The position numbers and the translations under genes were made by a program. The notes under the pieces are model-generated. The model ran no database searches. It saw only the letters and a program-made list of their open reading frames with translations, and was not told the DNA's origin. A stretch of DNA of 64,000 nt, from positions 6,641,001 through 6,705,000 of the forward strand of contig NC_021658.1 of the NCBI RefSeq assembly GCF_000418325.1. The letters run 5' to 3'. Every line of letters starts with the position of its first letter. Within the stretch, counting starts at the first letter, position 1. Below, one piece after another: positions 18,052-26,720 of this stretch. The DNA comes from Sorangium cellulosum So0157-2 (GTDB taxonomy: Bacteria > Myxococcota_A > Polyangia > Polyangiales > Polyangiaceae).

Positions 18052-18542
18052 CGACGAAGAAGCTTAGGACGGGCGGCGAGGTCGACGCCTGGTGCACGAA
18101 GTGCCGCCTCGATCTGACCCATCGGATCATCGCGATGGTCGGCGACGTGGTGAAGAAGGTCGAGTGCAAGACCTGCATGTCGCACCACCTCTACCGCCAG
18201 CCGAAGAGCGAGCGCGAGAGCCGCGCCGCCGCGCGCGCCGCGTCGCGGAGCAGCGGCGAGCCGAGGGCCGCGTCGTCGGCCTCGACGCGCGGCGGCGGCG
18301 TGGAGCGCCTCACGGCCGCCCAGCGCGCCGAGCGCGATCAGACGCTCGCGTGGGAGCGCGCCATCGCGGGGCAGCCCTCCGGGGCGTTCAAGCCGTACCG
18401 CACCACCCTCACCTTCGGCGAGGGCGAGCTCATCCACCACACCAAGTTCGGCGACGGCGTGGTCGCGAAGGTCATCGATCGGGGCAAGATCGAGATCCTG
18501 TTCAAGGACGGGCCCCGGACCATGGCGCACGGGCAGGCGTAG
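18048..18542 (+). CDS. Zinc-ribbon protein with C-terminal CarD/Tudor-like FGDG motif
   Basis: The 164-residue product has an N-terminal zinc ribbon made of two CxxC pairs (CTKC near residue 16 and CKTC near 40), a Ser/Ala/Arg-rich linker, and a C-terminal segment with HHTKFGDGVVAKVIDRGKIEILFKDG-type sequence like the small SH3/Tudor fold seen in UvrD, CarD and DUF3553 proteins. This combination suggests nucleic-acid or RNA-polymerase contact. The GTG start overlaps the TGA of the upstream gene and follows GAGGAGAA, which fixes it. Function is inferred only. Confidence 0.8.
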   Translation: MTTKKLRTGGEVDAWCTKCRLDLTHRIIAMVGDVVKKVECKTCMSHHLYRQPKSERESRAAARAASRSSGEPRAASSASTRGGGVERLTAAQRAERDQTLAWERAIAGQPSGAFKPYRTTLTFGEGELIHHTKFGDGVVAKVIDRGKIEILFKDGPRTMAHGQA

Positions 18543-18644
18543 GAGCTCCGCGCCGGGCTTCCGGCGGGCGGAGCTCGTCGGCCGCGCTCGCTCGCAGCCC
18601 GGAACTTGGGGCTGCCCGCGCGATCGGGTAGCCTCCCGGTCGCC

Positions 18645-19916
18645 GTGGACAAGCCTTCGCCCCCTCTCGCCAGCGGGCCCCCGCGCAGGCGGCGGTCCCG
18701 CCCGCGCTTGCCCGAGCGCGCGCTGCGCTGCCTCGCGGTCTGCGCGATCGCCGTCGAGGCGCTCTGGTACGGCATCCACGAGGTCCCCGGCTTCGGCCCG
18801 GCGCTCGCCGACGGGGCGCGGGCCGTGGTCGGCCCGGCGCCGGTCGCGTGGGCCGAGGACGTGGCCTACGGCGTCGCCGACCGCCTGAACCAGGCCATCT
18901 ACCGGCACGCGCCCCCGAAGACGTTCTGGGAGCCCGCGCCCGCCGCCGCCGCGGAGGCCGTGCGGGACGAGGGCCTGGAGGCGGAGTCGATCTCGTCCCC
19001 GTCCCCGTTCGAGCCGCCCTTCCGCGAGGTCGCGGCCACGGGGGACGGCGTCTGGACGCCGATCCCCGACGCCGTGCGCCCCGGCGACGCCCCGGTGCTC
19101 TGGCGGAGCGCCGTGCACCCGGATCCGAGGCGCGTGTTCGCGGCGATCGCCGTGGTGGCGATCGACCTCGGGCGCGTCGACCTCCGGCTCGTCGCGGGCA
19201 CGAAGGAGCCGTTCTCGCCGGACGTCCCGGCCGAGCGCCGCCCCGGGCTCGTCCCCGAGGGCCACGCGGGGGAGCTCATCGCCGCCTTCAACGGGGGCTT
19301 CAAGGCGATGCACGGCCACTACGGGATGATGCTCGACGGCGACACGTTCCTGCCGCCGCGCGACCGGGCGTGCACGATCGCCCTCTACCGCGGCGGCGCG
19401 GTGCGGATCCGCACCTGGCCCGAGCTGCGCGCCGACGAGGCCCGGATGGCCGCCTACCGGCAGACGCCGCCCTGCCTCGTCGAGCAGGGCGAGCTGCACC
19501 ACGCGCTCTACGACTCGAACCGCGACTGGGGCGCGACCGTGAGCGGCGAGACGGTGATCCGGCGCTCGGCGCTCGGCGTCGACGCGACCGGCAAGCTGCT
19601 GTTCTACGGGCTCGGCGAGGCCGTGACCGCGCGCACCCTCGCCCAGGGGATGAAGGCCGCGGGCGCGCACGACGTGGCGGAGCTCGACGTGAACCACGCC
19701 TACCCGCGCTTCCTCCTGTACGGGCGCGGCGAGGGCGGCGAGGGGCCCCGCGCTCGGTCGGCGCTGATCCCCGACGTGCAGTTCAAGCCGGAGGAGTACG
19801 TGGTCGAGCCCGCGCCGCGCGACTTCTTCTACCTGCGGCGGCGGCGGGCGGCGGCGACGCTCGGGATCGCCGACCCGGCGCCCGCCGACGACGTCCTCGG
19901 CCGCGGCGGGCGGTGA
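18645..19916 (+). CDS. Phosphodiester glycosidase (NAGPA)-domain membrane-anchored protein
   Basis: The C-terminal domain (about residues 195-395) has the NAGPA/phosphodiester glycosidase pattern: AAFNGGFKAMHGHYGMMLDG, then RSALGVDATGKLLFYG and AELDVNHAYPRFLLY. Such domains hydrolyse sugar-phosphate diesters in cell-surface polymers. The N-terminus is basic, followed by one hydrophobic segment (ALRCLAVCAIAVEALWYGI), so the protein is probably anchored with the enzyme domain outside the cytoplasm. The start is GTG at 18645; a TTG at 18606 is an alternative. It is convergent with the hybrid kinase gene. Substrate is unknown. Confidence 0.82.
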   Translation: MDKPSPPLASGPPRRRRSRPRLPERALRCLAVCAIAVEALWYGIHEVPGFGPALADGARAVVGPAPVAWAEDVAYGVADRLNQAIYRHAPPKTFWEPAPAAAAEAVRDEGLEAESISSPSPFEPPFREVAATGDGVWTPIPDAVRPGDAPVLWRSAVHPDPRRVFAAIAVVAIDLGRVDLRLVAGTKEPFSPDVPAERRPGLVPEGHAGELIAAFNGGFKAMHGHYGMMLDGDTFLPPRDRACTIALYRGGAVRIRTWPELRADEARMAAYRQTPPCLVEQGELHHALYDSNRDWGATVSGETVIRRSALGVDATGKLLFYGLGEAVTARTLAQGMKAAGAHDVAELDVNHAYPRFLLYGRGEGGEGPRARSALIPDVQFKPEEYVVEPAPRDFFYLRRRRAAATLGIADPAPADDVLGRGGR

Positions 19917-19964
19917 GCCTCGAGCCGCGGCGCCCCGGCCGGGCGCTCGCCGCGGCCCCTCCCG

Positions 19965-22214
19965 TCAGCGCCGGTCGAGCAGGTCGCGCACGCGCTGCGC
20001 CAGGGTGTCGGGGGTGAACGGCTTCTGCAGCAGCACGAGCTCGCGGTCGGCCTCGGCGCCCGCGAGGACGTCCTCCGCGTAGCCGGACATGTACAGCACG
20101 CGCGCGCGCGGGTGGATCGCGAGGGCGCGCTCGGCGAGCTCGCGGCCGTTCATGCCGGGCATCACGAGGTCGGTGAGCAGGAGGTCGATCGCCTCCTCCC
20201 CGTCGCTCGCGAGCGTGGCGAGCGCCTCCTCGCCGGTCGCGGCCGAGAGCACGCCGTAGCCGCGCCGCTCGAGCACCTCGACGATGAGCTTGCGCACGGC
20301 GTCGTCGTCCTCGACGACGAGCACCGTCTCGTCGCCGCCGGCCGGCGGCGGCCGAGTGCGCGCGGGCGCCGCCTCGGAGCGGTCCTCGACGCGCGGCAGG
20401 TAGATGCGGAACGTCGTGCCGCCCCCGACCTCGCTCTCGACCTCGATGAGCCCGCCGCTCTGGCTCACGATGCCGTAGACCGTGGCGAGGCCGAGCCCCG
20501 TGCCCTTGCCGCGCGCCTTCGTCGTGAAGAACGGCTCGAACAGGTGCGCGAGCGTGTCGTGGTCCATCCCGTCGCCGCTGTCGGTCACCGACAGCACGAC
20601 GTACGGGGGGCCGGCCGCGGCGGGCGCGTCGCCCTCGTCCTGCTCCGCGGGCACGAACGACCGCGCCGCGGGGCTCTGGCCGGGCTCGCCGAGGGAGGTC
20701 TCGACCACGAGCTTCCCGCCGCCCGGCATCGCGTCGCGCGCGTTCACGACCAGGTTCAGGAGGACCTGCTCCAGCTGGCTCTTGTCGAACTTGATCGAGC
20801 CGAGATCCCGCCCGACGTTCGTCTGCAGATCGATGTTCTCGCCGATGAGGCGCTGGAGCATCGTCTGCATGTCGAGCACCACCGCGTTGAGGTCGAGCAC
20901 CTCGCGCTGCAGCACCTTGCGCCGGCTCATCGCGAGGAGCTGCCGCGTGAGCGCCGCGGCGCGCTCCCCGGCCTTCGTGACCTGGAGGGCGTCGCGCCTG
21001 AGCGCGCTCTCGGGCCCGAGCCGGCGCAGGATGAGCTCGCCGTAGCCGAGCATCACCATGAGCATGTTGTTGAAGTCGTGCGCGATGCCGCCGGCCAGCC
21101 GGCCGAGCGCCTCCATCTTCTGCGACTCGCGCGAGCGCTCCTCGCGCTGCCGGAGCGCCTCCTCGGCGCGCCGCCGCTCGGTGATGTCGCGGAGCAGGAC
21201 GAGGGCGTGCCCCTCGAGGAACGGCATCGTGCGCGCCTCCACGTGGCGCTCTCCGCCCTCGCTCGGGACGGCGTGCTCGAGCGCGACGACGGCGCCCGTC
21301 TCGCGGGCCTCCTGGACCGCGCGCTCCAGCTGCTCCCCGAGCTCGCCGGGGAGCGCCTCCGCCACGCGCTTGCCGAGCGGCGCCTCGGGCGCGACGCGGA
21401 GCGCGGAGGGCCGCGGCTCGTTGCAGTCGACGATCCGGAGCTCGGCGTCGAGGCGGAAGCAGAGATCCGGGATGGCGCGGACGAGCGCGCGGAGCTCGCC
21501 CGCGGCGCGCGCGCTCTCCCGCTCGGCGCGCCGCCGAGCGACGCTCTGCGCGATCTGGCCGCCGATCGACGCGAGGACGAGGAGCAGCTGCTCGTCGCGG
21601 CGCTGCGGCGCGCGGCTCCTCAGCTCGATCACCCCGGCCACGCCGTCGCCGCACGGGATCGGGGCGGCGCACGCCGCGCGTCCCCAGCTCGGCCCGCGCG
21701 CGGCGTCGGCGGAGTCGACGACGCCGGCGCGGAACGCCGGCTCGCCGCTGCGGAGGACCTCGCCGACGAGCCCGTGCTCGGCGGCGGGGTGCGGCTCCTG
21801 GCGGAGCGCCTCCTCGATCGCCTCGCGCTCGAGGTGCGCCGCCGCCCGGGCCGCGACGCAGCGGAGCGCGCTCGACGCCGCGGTGGGCGGCGCGCAGCCC
21901 GCGGCGCTGGCCTGCGGCTCGGCGAGCCAGAGCGCCGCGACGTCCCAGCGGAGGTGCTCGACGAGCGCGGCGACCACGCGCGACGCTGCCTCGGCGAGCG
22001 AGGTCGAGCCGGCCAGCGCGGTCGCCGTCGCGAGCAGCGCGGCCAGCCTGGCCTCGGCCTGCCGGGCGTCGGCAGGCGCGGCGCTGGCGCCGTCGGCCGC
22101 CGGCGCGGCGCTGGCGCCGTCGGCCGCCGAGCCGGCACCGTCAGGCGCCCCGGCGTGGATCGATCCCTCGAGCTCCAGATCGGCGTGGGACACGTGAAAC
22201 CGCGGCGCCCCCAT
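19965..22214 (-). CDS. Hybrid sensor histidine kinase (GAF-PAS-HisKA-HATPase-REC)
   Basis: The 749-residue protein has an N-terminal Ala/Gly-rich stretch with a repeated ADGASAAPA motif, a GAF-like domain (about 55-215), a PAS-like domain (about 240-345), then the phosphoacceptor motif GRLAGGIAHDFNNML near residue 365. The HATPase region shows NLVVNARDAMPGG, DSGDGMD and GKGTGLGLATVYG. A C-terminal receiver domain begins VLVVEDDDAVRKL, with the phosphorylatable Asp in LLLTDLVMPGMNG. No membrane helix is seen, so it senses a cytoplasmic signal. It starts 4 bp after the actin/Hsp70-fold gene and is surely co-transcribed with it. No DNA-binding output gene is adjacent. Confidence 0.93.
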   Translation of the reverse strand: MGAPRFHVSHADLELEGSIHAGAPDGAGSAADGASAAPAADGASAAPADARQAEARLAALLATATALAGSTSLAEAASRVVAALVEHLRWDVAALWLAEPQASAAGCAPPTAASSALRCVAARAAAHLEREAIEEALRQEPHPAAEHGLVGEVLRSGEPAFRAGVVDSADAARGPSWGRAACAAPIPCGDGVAGVIELRSRAPQRRDEQLLLVLASIGGQIAQSVARRRAERESARAAGELRALVRAIPDLCFRLDAELRIVDCNEPRPSALRVAPEAPLGKRVAEALPGELGEQLERAVQEARETGAVVALEHAVPSEGGERHVEARTMPFLEGHALVLLRDITERRRAEEALRQREERSRESQKMEALGRLAGGIAHDFNNMLMVMLGYGELILRRLGPESALRRDALQVTKAGERAAALTRQLLAMSRRKVLQREVLDLNAVVLDMQTMLQRLIGENIDLQTNVGRDLGSIKFDKSQLEQVLLNLVVNARDAMPGGGKLVVETSLGEPGQSPAARSFVPAEQDEGDAPAAAGPPYVVLSVTDSGDGMDHDTLAHLFEPFFTTKARGKGTGLGLATVYGIVSQSGGLIEVESEVGGGTTFRIYLPRVEDRSEAAPARTRPPPAGGDETVLVVEDDDAVRKLIVEVLERRGYGVLSAATGEEALATLASDGEEAIDLLLTDLVMPGMNGRELAERALAIHPRARVLYMSGYAEDVLAGAEADRELVLLQKPFTPDTLAQRVRDLLDRR

Positions 22215-22218
22215 GCGC

Positions 22219-24750
22219 TCAGCCGCCGGTCTTCTCCGCGGCGCCGCTCTGCAGGTCGACCGACCAGCACACGGCGCTCGCCGAGGGCTCGCCGCCGGGC
22301 GGCCCCACGCTGACCTCGGCGCGCGCCGGCCCGACGGCCCGGATGTAGAGCCGCTGCCCGACGGCGTCGCGCCCGAGCGCGCAGACCGCGCGGCGCACCC
22401 GGGGATCGTCGGCCGCGACCTCCCCCTCGTCCTCGGCCGCCATGAACAGGACCTCGATCTCCGGCTTCAGGCAGGCGCCCATCTCGCGCCACGCGTCGTA
22501 GTCGACCGACGGATCGAGCACGTCGGCGAGCTGCCCGTGACGGGCGCGCCCGACGCGGTAGCGGAACGCGTCGCGCTTCTCCGCGCGGAGCGCGGCCCCG
22601 ATCCGATCGAACCGCAGCGACAGCGCGCCGAGCGCGGTGGCCATCTTGACGGTCGGCGCGCCCAGGTTCGCCTTGTCCGGCTCCTTGAAGCGGTGCAGCT
22701 GCACGCCCGCGGGCAGCACGCCGGCGAGCAGCTCCGCGAAGCGCGGGTTCATCCCGAGGCGCCCGGCGAGCAGGATCCGGAGCCCCTGGTACGGGTCCGG
22801 CTCGCGCCCGATCTTCGCCACCGCGCCGGCGAGGTGCTGCCGGAACACGTCGATCGCGTCCCGGAACCACCCGTCGATCGCGCCGCTCAGCGCGCCGCGG
22901 TCGATCGAGAGCGGCACCACGGAGCTCTCGCCGTCGAGCCCGACCAGCGCGAGCTGCTCCGCGACCGGCGCGCTCGGCCCCCCCTCGAGGAGGGGCCGCA
23001 GGAGCTCCTTGAGCGCCCAGGCGTTGGCGCGCGCGTCGGGCGACGGCGCGAAGAGCGCCTCCGCGTCGCCGAGCGGGCTCTCCTCGGGCGGGCGCTCGAA
23101 CGGGATGCGGCGCTCGCGCATCTCGGCCTGGCTGGCCGCGTACACCCGGTAGGCGAGCCGGTGCAGGAGCCGCTCGCCGCCGAGCCAGGGGATCGCCGTG
23201 GGATCGAGGTACTCGACCATCCGCTCCAGCCCCTGCGCCGCCTCGTGGGCCTTCGCGCTCCGCAGGAGGCCGAAGGCGATCCCCGCCTCGCTGGCCCCGG
23301 CGTCGATGACGCAGAACGGGACGCCGCCGTCGCGCGGCTGGATCCCGAACATGCGGAACGCCTGGACGGCGTAGGCGATCGCCGACGGGCCCGCGTCGAC
23401 GACCTTCAGGCCCTCGAGGTCGTGGTACTCGCAGAGCCCCGCGGGCAGGCTCCGGAAGAGGCCGCGGCGGAAGGCGATGAGCACGCTGGCGCGGCGCTCG
23501 GGCGACCAGCCCGTCGGCATCGTGATCGCGTAGCGCGTGGAGATGCCCCGCGAGCGCTGGTTCAGGTGCAGGCCGACGTAGTACGCGTAGAGCTCGATCG
23601 GATCGAACGGATCGTGCGCGCCGATCCCTTCCTCGTCGATGATGGGCGGCGCCGGCTTCTTCAGCGCCTCGGTCGTGTCGGGGTCGCTCCGGCCCCGGAG
23701 CCGGAACGGCTCGCCGCGCTCGGTCCGCTCGCGCAAGAGCGCGAGGGCCGGGAGCGAGGCCGCGGCGCGCTCGTGGGCGCCCTCGCCGGGCCGGAGGCGC
23801 ATGTCGCGCGCCGCGTGCCCGACGAGCACGTCGCCCCAGCGCGTCAAAGGCAGGATCACCCGGTCGCGCCACGCCTTCGTGGTCCGGGCGAGCGCCTCGA
23901 ACGCGACCTCGCTCGGGTTCTCGTTGTCGGCCGAGACCCGGACCGGCCCGTCGGCGCCGATCCGGACGAACTCGGCGCCGCCGCGCTCTCCCCGGACGGC
24001 GACGGCCGTCGACGCGGCGCCGACGTCCACGGCGACCCAGTCGGCGCGCACGTCGAGCCGCGGATCGCGCCGCTTCACCTCGGGGGGGATCGGGTCCTTG
24101 TCGGTCTTGCCGGTGCGGCGGTGCAGCCCGACCACGCGGCCCTGCCGGAGGATGGCGATCGCCGTGGCGCCGAGGAAGCGCGCGCCCGTCCAGAAGCCCT
24201 GCGCGGGGTCGACGAGCGTCGTCCCCTTCACGGGCTCGAGGTTCGCGACGACCTTGGGGAAGAAGTCCGCGATGAGCTCGGGCGAGGCCACCCCGTCGTA
24301 GCGCTCGACCTTGATCGGGGGCGAGTAGTAGTTCTGGAGCCCTTCGCCGTAGATGCGCGGGCTGACCTGGATCAGCTTCAGGTAGGGGATCGGGCAAGTC
24401 TGCTCGTCGAGACGGAACTCCTGGTAGAGCTCGGACGGAGCGACCGCGTTCTCCATCTCGGGCGCGATGCGGGGGACGCTCGCGCTCATCTCGGTGCCGA
24501 AGTACATGAACTTCGTGCCCGCGCGGCCCGTGAAGGCGGCAATCCTGACCTCGTTGAACGTCGCCTGCCCGACGATGAGCGGCGGCAACGCGATCACGTA
24601 GTCGAGCACGAGCGTGGTGACCCACGGCTGGTCGAAGAGGCGCGATTCCCAGCGCATGACGAGCGTCGGGAACTCGCGGCCCGCGAGCGACACGACCTTC
24701 TCCGCTTCGCGAACCAGGGTTCCGTCGACCGATAGCTCGTAAACCGGCAT
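22219..24750 (-). CDS. Large actin/Hsp70-fold (ASKHA) protein of unknown function
   Basis: The 843-residue protein has an N-terminal ~220-residue region rich in strands, then an ASKHA-type nucleotide-binding core: phosphate-1 motif WVAVDVGAASTAVAV (about residue 240), phosphate-2 motif FCVIDAGASEAGIAFG (about 455) and adenosine motif RILLAGRLGMNPRF (about 665). It resembles distant DnaK-like or SrfB-like proteins rather than a canonical chaperone, with no substrate-binding domain visible. No signal peptide or membrane helix is present. It is coupled to the hybrid kinase gene 4 bp downstream. The 298-bp gap upstream is shared with a divergent Ser/Thr kinase gene. The specific role is unknown. 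Confidence 0.8.
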   Translation of the reverse strand: MPVYELSVDGTLVREAEKVVSLAGREFPTLVMRWESRLFDQPWVTTLVLDYVIALPPLIVGQATFNEVRIAAFTGRAGTKFMYFGTEMSASVPRIAPEMENAVAPSELYQEFRLDEQTCPIPYLKLIQVSPRIYGEGLQNYYSPPIKVERYDGVASPELIADFFPKVVANLEPVKGTTLVDPAQGFWTGARFLGATAIAILRQGRVVGLHRRTGKTDKDPIPPEVKRRDPRLDVRADWVAVDVGAASTAVAVRGERGGAEFVRIGADGPVRVSADNENPSEVAFEALARTTKAWRDRVILPLTRWGDVLVGHAARDMRLRPGEGAHERAAASLPALALLRERTERGEPFRLRGRSDPDTTEALKKPAPPIIDEEGIGAHDPFDPIELYAYYVGLHLNQRSRGISTRYAITMPTGWSPERRASVLIAFRRGLFRSLPAGLCEYHDLEGLKVVDAGPSAIAYAVQAFRMFGIQPRDGGVPFCVIDAGASEAGIAFGLLRSAKAHEAAQGLERMVEYLDPTAIPWLGGERLLHRLAYRVYAASQAEMRERRIPFERPPEESPLGDAEALFAPSPDARANAWALKELLRPLLEGGPSAPVAEQLALVGLDGESSVVPLSIDRGALSGAIDGWFRDAIDVFRQHLAGAVAKIGREPDPYQGLRILLAGRLGMNPRFAELLAGVLPAGVQLHRFKEPDKANLGAPTVKMATALGALSLRFDRIGAALRAEKRDAFRYRVGRARHGQLADVLDPSVDYDAWREMGACLKPEIEVLFMAAEDEGEVAADDPRVRRAVCALGRDAVGQRLYIRAVGPARAEVSVGPPGGEPSASAVCWSVDLQSGAAEKTGG

Positions 24751-25048
24751 ACGAGGGCGACGTTATCACGAAGAACCCCTGCGCCAGCCCCGCGGATGCG
24801 CGGGCGGGGCTTTCATTCCGCCGTCGGCCGACGGGCGCGCGGCGGCCTGCGTCGAGCCTGCGTCGAACGGCGCGCGTCGCGCCGGGCGGCGGCGCGCGGT
24901 CCGCCCCGCGCGCGGGTAGGTAGGTAGGGCAAGCAGGCGGCGGAAGCGCAGACACGACGGCGCGCCCGCCCGCTAGGGCGTAGGCTGCCCTCGGGCCACC
25001 GTGCTAGTCTGCCCGGGTGATTTGCTTCTCCGCACCGGGAACGCCGGC

Positions 25049-26698
25049 ATGAGCGCGCTGGTCGGCGAGATCATCGACGGCAAGTACCGGATCGTCCGGC
25101 TGCTCGGCCAGGGGGGCATGGGCGCGGTCTTCGAGGGCGAGAACGTGCGCATCCGGCGCCGCGTCGCCATCAAGCTGCTGCACGCCAGCATCTCGAGCCA
25201 GGCCGAGTCGGTGGCGCGCTTCGAGCGCGAGGCCCAGGCCGCGGCGCGGATCGGCTCCGATCACATCTGCGAGGTGCTCGACCTCGGCGTGCTGCCCGAC
25301 GGCACGCGGTACATGGTCATGGAGTACCTCGAGGGCGAGACCCTCGGCGCCAAGATCGAGCGGGCGGGGCGGCTCGGGCCCGAGATCACCGTGCCGATCA
25401 TGGTCCAGGTGCTCGAGGCGCTCGGCGCCGCGCACGCCGCGGGGATCATCCACCGCGACCTGAAGCCCGACAACATCTTCGTCATCCCCGTGAAGGCCGG
25501 GCTCAGCAACTTCGTGAAGGTGCTCGATTTCGGCGTCTCGAAGTTCTCGCAGCTCGCCGGCGGGGAGATGAGCATGACGCGCACGGGCGCCGTCGTCGGG
25601 ACGCCCTACTACATGTCGCCCGAGCAGGCGCGGGGCTCCAGCCCCGTCGACCAGCGGACCGACATCTACGCCATGGGCGTGCTGCTTTACCAGGCGACGA
25701 CCGGTCAGGTGCCGTTCGACGCGGCGACCTTCAACGAGCTGCTCTTCAAGATCGTCCTCGAGGCGGCGCCGCCGCCCCAGCAGCTCGTGCCCGACCTCGA
25801 CGTCGAGTTCTCCGGGATCATCCAGAAGGCGATGGCGCGCGAGCCGGGGGCCCGCTTCCAGAGCTGCGCGGAGTTCAAGAGCGCGCTCCTCGCGTGGGCT
25901 GCGGCGCGGCCCAACCTGGCCTTGCTGAGCACGGGGCGGACGTCCCTCCCGCGGCTGTCGCTGCCGTCCCAGCCGGAGGTGACGACGACCCCTCCGCCCC
26001 CCCTCCGCCCCGACACCCCCTCGTGGGGCCAGAGCGGGCCGCCCGTGCCCGGCATGGGCCACACGCCGCACACGCCGCAGCTGACCGCCAACTCGTGGGG
26101 CGCCTCGTCGGGCGTCACGGGCCGCGCGACGCGCCCCCCGTCCAGGATGCCGGTCTTCGCCGCGATCGCCGCGGCGGCCACCCTGCTCGGCGCGGGCCTC
26201 GCCGCCTGGTTCGCCTTCGGCGGCAGCGGGGCGACGGGCGCGGCGACCGCGGATCCGAGCGCCGTCAGCGCGACGGCCCTCGCGACGCCGCCTCCGACGA
26301 CGGCGACGCCGCCCCCGCCGGAGCCGCCGGTCGTCACCGCGAGCGCCACGGCCGCAGAGCCCACGCCGCCCGCGCCGCCCGCCACCGCGGAGCCGAGCGC
26401 CGTCCCGGCGGCGTCCTCGGCGCCGGTGAAGCCGCTCACGCCGCGGGCGCCGCCTTCCCAGACGAAGCCGCCGCCCGTGACGAAGCCGCCGCCCGTGACG
26501 AAGCCGCCGCCCGTGACGAAGCCGCCGCCCGTGACGAAGCCGCCGCCCGTGACGAAGCCGCCGCCCGTGACGAAGCCGCCGCCCGTGACGAAGCCGCCGC
26601 CCGTGACGAAGCCGCCGCAGCAGGCGCCGCCGACGAAGCCGAGCGCGCAGCCCCAGAAGCCGCAGAAGCCGGGCGTTCCGGGCGACTTCGGCTACTGA
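25049..26698 (+). CDS. Ser/Thr protein kinase with TM segment and TKPPPV repeats
   Basis: The Hanks-type kinase domain spans about residues 13-275: glycine loop LGQGGMGAVFEG, catalytic Lys 42 in VAIKLL, HRDLKPDN loop, DFG motif and GTPYYMSPEQ. A Pro-rich juxtamembrane region leads to one membrane helix (AIAAAATLLGAGLAAWFAF, about 375-395) and an extracytoplasmic Ala/Pro/Thr-rich tail. The tail includes eight exact TKPPPV repeats and ends PGVPGDFGY. The ATG at 25049 (GGGA nine bases upstream) is preferred over a GTG at 25001. All catalytic residues are present. The signal and substrates are unknown; the extracellular tail suggests wall or envelope sensing. Confidence 0.93.
   Translation: MSALVGEIIDGKYRIVRLLGQGGMGAVFEGENVRIRRRVAIKLLHASISSQAESVARFEREAQAAARIGSDHICEVLDLGVLPDGTRYMVMEYLEGETLGAKIERAGRLGPEITVPIMVQVLEALGAAHAAGIIHRDLKPDNIFVIPVKAGLSNFVKVLDFGVSKFSQLAGGEMSMTRTGAVVGTPYYMSPEQARGSSPVDQRTDIYAMGVLLYQATTGQVPFDAATFNELLFKIVLEAAPPPQQLVPDLDVEFSGIIQKAMAREPGARFQSCAEFKSALLAWAAARPNLALLSTGRTSLPRLSLPSQPEVTTTPPPPLRPDTPSWGQSGPPVPGMGHTPHTPQLTANSWGASSGVTGRATRPPSRMPVFAAIAAAATLLGAGLAAWFAFGGSGATGAATADPSAVSATALATPPPTTATPPPPEPPVVTASATAAEPTPPAPPATAEPSAVPAASSAPVKPLTPRAPPSQTKPPPVTKPPPVTKPPPVTKPPPVTKPPPVTKPPPVTKPPPVTKPPPVTKPPQQAPPTKPSAQPQKPQKPGVPGDFGY
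26462..26605 (+). repeat. 18-bp tandem repeat, eight perfect copies, coding TKPPPV
   Basis: Eight consecutive identical 18-base units ACGAAGCCGCCGCCCGTG encode TKPPPV in the kinase tail. A ninth copy diverges after the first 11 bases. Because the DNA is identical in all copies, including third codon positions, the array is recent or kept uniform by slippage, and its length probably varies among strains. Confidence 0.95.
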
Positions 26699-26720
26699 GC
26701 GCGCGCTCGGAGCGCCCCCG

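Noticed and set aside
18092..18631. Second, out-of-frame open frame inside the zinc-ribbon gene
   Set aside because: It shows Arg/Gly/Ala shadow composition; the zinc-ribbon frame has CxxC pairs and a coupled start.
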